DNA of 64,000 nucleotides from Tubulanus polymorphus (lineage: Eukaryota > Nemertea > Palaeonemertea > Tubulaniformes > Tubulanidae), in contig NC_134027.1 in NCBI RefSeq assembly GCF_964204645.1, positions 8,110,485 to 8,174,484 of the forward strand, read 5' to 3'. A program made the position numbers and the translations under genes. Position 1 is the stretch's first letter; each line of letters opens with the position of its first letter. A model generated the notes under the pieces. The model ran no database searches. It saw nothing but the letters and a program-made list of their open reading frames with translations, and was not told where the DNA came from. Below are positions 46,202 to 64,000 of this stretch, piece by piece.

Positions 46202-48473
46202 GATAATTGTAATATAGCACTTAAAGCCCTGAAACTCATCTAATGATATTCGTGTGAAATTCAATTGTTCAGTCTGGTATGAATTTTATTTGCGGCGTTT
46301 CTTTGTTAGTCGGCATCTTCAGTAAATACTTCACCGAGTTAGAAATAGATAACACATAGATAACACGTAACCATGGCGAACCTCGGATGTCGTAATTAGA
46401 AGACTAGTCGTCGGAGCTAATAATCGTACTAATTGTTCACAGTCATTCGAATAATCGTTCACAGTGTCGGTCATCTTGAAACGAAGTCCGAACTACAGCA
46501 ACTGAGCTCAATTGTGTGGTTCACTTGTATTTTCGTATTAGGACTCTTAATACGAAAGACAATTCAAGTGTTGCAGTACATGAAAATAGTCGACTAAGTA
46601 CGATAACCGAAGTTCTCCCCTGCTGCATTGTTGATAGCCGGTTTACATGTTTGATGAAATTGTGGGTTCCTTTTATTCTAAATGACGGAAGTTTTTGCCA
46701 TTCAGAACGATATGTTGAGATACAAATAGATACCGGTATATCGAATGAAACTAGCTGTTAAACAGATTGACACGTATGTAACACCCTTGGAAAAAATGAA
46801 GTAACGCCCTGCGGACGTTCCCAAGAGACTTATTTCCTTTTTTTCGAGAATTCTTCCTACCAATGTATACATACATGTATATATTGATATGTCTTGTCTG
46901 TCTCTTGTCGATGTGAATATGGCACGTGTTCAAGAATGGATTTTGTACGATTTGTCGTTACGTTTTTTGCTGTAGTTTGTAAACATTGCATTTTACATAG
47001 TAAACACTTATCTTAATTAAATTAATTCTAGTTTGTGTAGTGTATGTTTGAGTTTGCGCGGAAAAAGATGACAGTTGCCCGTTTTTTTTCTTAGCTGAAT
47101 TGAAGAGTATTAAGTGGAAACTCTGCCTGTTTTTCCAGAGCACCGACGCCAAACGCGCGCCCCGCGTATAATGGAAGAAATCTCGGCTTTCTCTGACTTG
47201 ACTAACTCGGACAAAAATGAAATCATTTTACTAATTCTTACTTATTTTCTTATCCCTAACTCGGACTTACTTTGTTGAGGCTCTATGTACCAGTTTTTCC
47301 GGGAACGACTAGGTTCACTGCTATTCATCGATACTGATGATTAGGTGACGAAGGAAGCTGGGAAATGGGCAAGTAGCCAACGGATTTTCCAATATGCTCT
47401 GTTTAAATCTGATCGTTGAACGGACGTCGTTTCGAATGCCTCCTCGAACTGGTCATTCATAACAGAAAAACATTGGCTTGCTTGGATATTCTTTATTCGC
47501 CGTCTTCCGACCATTGAATGTGAGCGCGAGCCAATCAAAATCTAGAACGTGCTATGATGTGAGTTTTGTTCGAAGTTACAGACTGAAAAATTCTCATATC
47601 GAGGGTATTAGAAATCTGACTGGGCGCAGTGCTGGAATGCCGCTGTCTTTCGATTAATAAAAACGACCCGTACAGACAAAAATTCATCCATTAATCTCAA
47701 TCGAATAAAAACTTTTAATCAACGACGAGTTTGAAATTTCAAACATTCCCGTGTAGTGAGTTTTCCTTTATGTCCTATTTTCGAGGCTCTGTTCGACCAT
47801 TTTAATTAAAATGCTACCGGAGCCATCAAATGAAAAGTCAATTTTGCAGCTTGAAGGAGATCGCAGCGTGTTTCTTTATGCGTCGTTAAAGTGAGTTGCT
47901 ATTTTAACTACCCGTTTTAAATCCGGGTAATTACCCTTGCACATTTGATTGTCCCATTCGCCGTTTGATCTTGATTTTATTGTCGCGAAAGCAACTCCGT
48001 CACGAAACATGCGAGTGGAATCAGGAACATTTCTCCGAATCGTCTGCGCGCGACGTTGTCATCGTCTGGGCTGGATCTGGCACCGCGGTGAACAAACGAC
48101 CTATTGTAAAAACATTGACGCGTCGATGTTGATGAGATTTTATTGGAGAAAACTTTAACAGGATTCGGGCGTACAGCCAAAACATAAAGAAGCCATTCCG
48201 AATTTCCAGTCCGGCTGTTCTCGATCGCTCTGGAGTCTATAAAATATCGTTTTATTACACGTTAGTTGTGTTTTATCGCCCGTTGGTTCGATGGGTGAGC
48301 GACATTAATGCGTGTCGTTGGTGCTGTGTTACTGTGCAAGACGGCTGATCGGCAATCGAAGACGACCGTGATAAATTATACTGCTTATACTATAGTGAAC
48401 TCAGAAAATTAGCTAGGAAGAATGTCTCTCTCATCACACATCACATATCTCGGCTAATCGGCGACGACATTTC

Positions 48474-60512
<12,039 letters not shown>

Positions 60513-62392
60513 ATTTCCTGTCTTCGGCTTTCTCAGCTTTCTGAAATGACAGCGCGCAACACGAATGAATAATTCCCTGTTCTCACTGAGCGTCGCACTC
60601 GCCGTTCGTTCGTAACTTCTCTTTGTGTCTTTCGACGGCGTTGCGGACAGTAGATAGGGCGGCCGCGAGGCACCTAGCGCTGAGCCAAGCAACAAGCGGT
60701 TCGATCTCAAAAGTCCATTCAGATTTCTCTCGCGTAGATGTCCATTGTACAGTTTCTAGCCGCCATTTTGTTTTATTTTTAGGATACTTTTGTCCTTTTG
60801 TTGAGTTATCTTTTACTCTTTTTTAAAAACTATTTGTGATGCGTGTTTTACGTGTCATATTTCATTGGTGCGTAGATGGATTTCGACAGTTTCAGCAACA
60901 TTCAAACCTCTGTGAATCTCTAGTTTTCATTTATGTCAAGTTCATTTTTCAAATGTGAATGGGAACTAACCGATCAGTGAAAATTACTTAATCATTTTAA
61001 AATGAATTCATTACAATCCAAGAAAAATCTAAAAATGTGTTAGATTCGAAATCTGCTTTAATGCTCTCATTGTTTGTGGCCGAATCAATTCATTTTGAAC
61101 TTGCAATACAAATTTTACAAACAATTTTATCTATGAAAATTTTATTCAATCTTTTCTACCCAACGTGTATTGTGGATATTATTCTAACCTCGTCTGCTTT
61201 ACCGAAGAACCATTTCTAAACAAACAAGCTGTATAACGAAATATGAAAACAATTGCGCGAATAGGATACTAATCTCCTGTCGTATTACACCTTAACACAT
61301 CGTATTTATATCGTAATAGCTATAACTACCTTCAATACTTTGATACGGGTGATGTCGATATTTCATAATGCCCCGCTAAATGACTTACGTACTTGAAAAA
61401 TGACCAGCGGCTAAAAATATGATATGTCGCAACAACAACAACAATAACAATCATATCAACATCAAATTCTACTCCTGATTAAAGTGATCGATGATTATTT
61501 TGTCCTTGATATAGGCCTCCCGGACCAGTTGAATATTCGGATAATTATTGATGGGCGTGGGTCGTGTTTTCGTCATGACGAATAACATGTTATCAATTTG
61601 AGCTTGAAATATTAATTTTGCTCGATGTTTGACTGCTATTTTTAGCGATTGATACGTACATCGTGATCCAATCTACAGATGATAAGCGTAATCTTGAGCC
61701 ATCGTTCGGCACTTGATAAATAATTTGTATAAGCACCTTCTTTTCGCGAGTCGCAGTGCCGATGAAAAGGACATGCGGAACATGGACGTATCGAATGTCA
61801 ATTGGGTTAGTTAATAATGGATAGCATTTATTCAGTGTTGTTTCGTTTATTGCTCGCTATATGACCTCTTATTGCGAGGTGGAAACGCCGGTCCCAAAAA
61901 AAAACACACACGAGCGTTAGTGTTTATAAATAGCCTTTTTACCTTCTGGAATTGCCGCTACGTCGTTAAATACGGACCGAAATCACGAGCGGTATGGTTA
62001 TTATGTCTCCGGTGTAAACTTGAATTGCTGTGAAATTTGTTGCCGGAAAACATTTACGACGAAACCGGAGTCGAGTCCCTCATGTCAGCGGCGGCACGCA
62101 TCGTCGTGAAATTGGCTCTTTTATATCTTCTGTTCTTTGCGACGTCTGCGCGATCGTTTGTCGTCGTCGTCGAAGAAAGAAGACATTTTTGTAATTTCTC
62201 TTTGTTCCGCGTCGGTTATTATTTATTTTCAGTTAAAAATCGCCGTGACGACGCGTTGTCGTATCGAACTGGATTATTCGCGAGGAATCTTCCACCGCTG
62301 GGAGCGATTGCTACATGAATTTGCGGTTCTAGAACAAAAAGAATCGACGTTTCATATCCGGTGGGATGCGCAGGCGTGTAGGGTGAGAGGTG

Positions 62393-62436
62393 CAGGGGCG
62401 GATCTAGGAAGGCCGGGGTGGGTCCAGATGAAAAGA
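62393..62436. repeat. Dispersed-repeat fragment
   Basis: GGGGCGGATCTAGGAAGG followed by GGGTGGGTCCAGATG. It resembles the inverse of the 1260-1310 part of the AAGGG MITE (GATCTAGGATTC, GGGTGGACCTCAC). Only this end of the element is recognisable. Confidence 0.4.
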
Positions 62437-62544
62437 AAAAGCATTCCCGGATAAAGCAGCAAAGTCAAAAGCCCCTCGGGTGGGTGGATGTTTGATGTGG
62501 TTGTCTTCAAATAACTTCACTGAGAACCTTCAATTTCAGTGGTA

Positions 62545-62704
62545 CAGTGGAACCTCGTTACAGCGAACTTCACGGGACCAGAAAATATGTTCGTTATATC
62601 CAGTATGAAATGCATTAAATTTTCTTACTGGGGACGAAATTCTATATTATTTGTTATATCCGTTGAATCGTTGTTTACCAGTTCGTTATAACGAGGTTCC
62701 ACTG
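62545..62704. repeat. pogo/Tigger-like MITE (CAGTGGAACCTCGTTA termini), TA target duplication
   Basis: A 160-bp element flanked by TA. The left end CAGTGGAACCTCGTTACAGC and the inverse of the right end CAGTGGAACCTCGTTATAAC differ at two positions. The interior has sub-terminal repeats of TTCGTTATA. A decayed copy lies at about 46015-46201. A typical pogo-type terminal sequence. Confidence 0.85.
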
Positions 62705-63241
62705 TATATCGCTATCGCGACCCCTGGTGGTTCACGCCAGTTCTCAGTATACGGAACGCCGCGAACCGGCCACTCTCAGGACTGGGTGAACCAACCAGTA
62801 TCATGGACATCATGTTCGCGCACCGATACTACTTTCTTTGTTAATCCCATTTCAATCCCTCCTTAAATTCAAGACGGTGATAATGCATGGAAATACATCA
62901 GCTTCGTAATGTCCATTCGTTTGAAAAAGTAATATGTTTCATGTTTCATTACATCGGAACCCATCAACGTTTTGTTCTTAACACCCAGTGCCATTCAGAA
63001 GTCTATCAATAGTAAAATCATACAAAAAATACATCCTCTTTATGTATTTTTGATCATACATGATATATAACATGATTTTAAAGATCACCCTTTGATATTC
63101 TTTAGTCAGGGCTAGAGAGAAGTTAGAGAAATGTTTGATGGTTTCGTTAGATTTCTCGCCTGACCAACTCCTGTTCGAAGTGGTCTAGAGTGAGTTTCGT
63201 CATTACCGAAACCTACACAACTATCACCGGTAGTGTATAAA

Positions 63242-63735
63242 TTATGCAAGTAAATCCTCTTCATCTTCTTCAGACTCTTTCGCTGCAAAACCTACAGCTC
63301 GCTATCCCAGGTTCTTAACCGACATGGCTGAATACACATCGTTCTAATCACAGGAAACATATTGTCACTGATACGAAATACACACGTCTACAGCGGCCGA
63401 TCAGCGTTTGTATCATACGTATAATCCACTTTTGACAGGTACTCCCCTAAATCCCCGGGCACAATTTAGAATTTGACAGTTATTCCCATGGTTTCTCAGT
63501 GTTGCCATGGTATTTACTAGTTGGTGATTAAATCATAGAACTTTGATATCAAGTCAATGCTTAAACTCCAGGATCAATTCTGACGACGAATATATAATTG
63601 CCAATCGCCATCAAGTCTTCAAGCGCAATAATCAAAATATTCTGGAAAATCTATGGATGAAATTGATTTCCTGAAATAAGAATAAAAAGTACTTACCGCA
63701 TCTGGAAAATGTATGTGTACGAGGAAATTTTGTTC
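63242..63735 (-). CDS. Candidate 3'-terminal exons of a gene entering from the right edge
   Basis: A 41-nt frame at 63282-63242 follows the strong acceptor GTAGGTTTTGCAG and ends KESEEDEEDLLA then TAA, a typical acidic protein terminus. Upstream, 63735-63697 (39 nt, reading EQNFLVHIHFPDA in one frame) ends at a perfect donor GCG|GTAAGT. In that frame the pair does not join in phase at 63282; it does if a weaker acceptor (GGGATAG, giving RAVGFA before the acidic end) is used. Either exon may be chance. The family is not recognised and the rest would lie beyond 64000. Confidence 0.25.
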
Positions 63736-64000
63736 CTCGCATATGTGAAACAATCATGTATATATTTAAGTCTTAAAAACGAGACAAAGAAAACTTTTGA
63801 GCCTTGAATACTGTGATAGGTAAATGTATTGAGATTTTTGTTAAACAGACTTGGGCAGAAATATGACTCAAAAGTCCTTGTTCATTTGTAAATGATGCCT
63901 TGTTTCTCCGCAGTGGGTAATTTTTGTAGAATATAATAAAATTCTAAATCAGTTTTTAAGCTGCCGAGTACTGTTCTGGTCAAATAAATCACGATTTTTA

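Larger units (their letters stand above)
45139..48473. other. SMC1 3' flank and intergenic DNA
   Basis: Between the SMC1 stop and the prokineticin-like gene's last exon. No convincing coding exon. It holds the SMC1 3' UTR, an inverted tRNA-like repeat (45771-45882), a GTGTGC microsatellite (45955-45999), a decayed MITE (about 46015-46201), and the 3' UTR of the minus gene. Confidence 0.55.
60513..64000. other. 5' flank of the prokineticin-like gene and right-edge DNA
   Basis: The first part must contain the promoter and 5' UTR of the minus gene. A GC-richer stretch at about 60550-60720 (GCGTCGCACTCGCCGTTCGT) fits that. Further right are a dispersed-repeat motif near 62393 (GGGGCGGATCTAGGAAGG), a MITE at 62545 and candidate terminal exons at 63242-63735. 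No other gene supported. Confidence 0.5.

Noticed and set aside
62037-62318. Frame with a signal-peptide-like segment (LALLYLLFFATSARS), plus strand, with a TATA-like motif near 61924
   Set aside because: No conserved domain follows, no clear donor continues the frame, and the end runs into unstructured sequence. It could be a first exon but the support is too weak.

Overview
The window is animal nuclear DNA, AT-rich, with spliced genes (GT-AG introns, mostly 100-2000 bases), long non-coding stretches, (TA)n arrays and many short inverted-repeat transposon remnants. The proteins are recognisable orthologues of conserved animal genes but well diverged from vertebrates. The gene sizes, the many MITEs and a small prokineticin/astakine-type peptide fit a marine invertebrate, probably a spiralian (mollusc, annelid, brachiopod or similar). 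I cannot name the species.

Layout. 0.9-3.0 kb, minus: complete translation factor eIF2-beta (9 coding exons, 318 aa), head-to-head with 3.4-4.9 kb, plus: ZFAND1-type AN1 zinc-finger protein (8 exons, 264 aa). 5.5-19.4 kb, plus: ELAPOR/KIAA1324-type transmembrane protein (22 or 23 exons, about 996-1005 aa), with an AT-rich 3' flank to about 22.4 kb. 23.8-25.2 kb, minus: single-exon, very acidic 473-aa protein ending in a coiled coil and a CAAX box. 25.2-29.3 kb: no firm gene, but a coding-like patch with frame breaks at 27.6-28.2 kb. 29.3-32.9 kb, minus: cyclin Q (6 exons, 235 aa). Its 2.2-kb fourth intron holds two small, divergently oriented, mutually paralogous genes of unknown family. 33.3-45.1 kb, plus: cohesin subunit SMC1 (26 exons, 1237 aa), head-to-head with cyclin Q. 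48.5-60.5 kb, minus: a secreted 10-cysteine prokineticin-like peptide (106 aa) in two exons separated by an 11.7-kb intron. The rest, to 64 kb, is intron or intergenic DNA with repeats. A candidate gene end enters from the right edge on the minus strand.

For eIF2-beta, ZFAND1, cyclin Q, SMC1 and the prokineticin-like gene I assembled exons by hand. Every junction keeps the frame, and the exon sums are multiples of three. The ELAPOR model closes with or without one 27-nt microexon.

Working relations are mostly housekeeping: translation initiation (eIF2-beta), stress-granule/proteasome quality control (ZFAND1), endolysosome/autophagy (ELAPOR), CDK10 activation (cyclin Q) and cohesion (SMC1). 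The two head-to-head pairs share short intergenic spacers that probably act as bidirectional promoters. The least explained elements are the nested paralogue pair in the cyclin Q intron, the CAAX coiled-coil protein, and a roughly 340-bp palindrome built on (TA)n.
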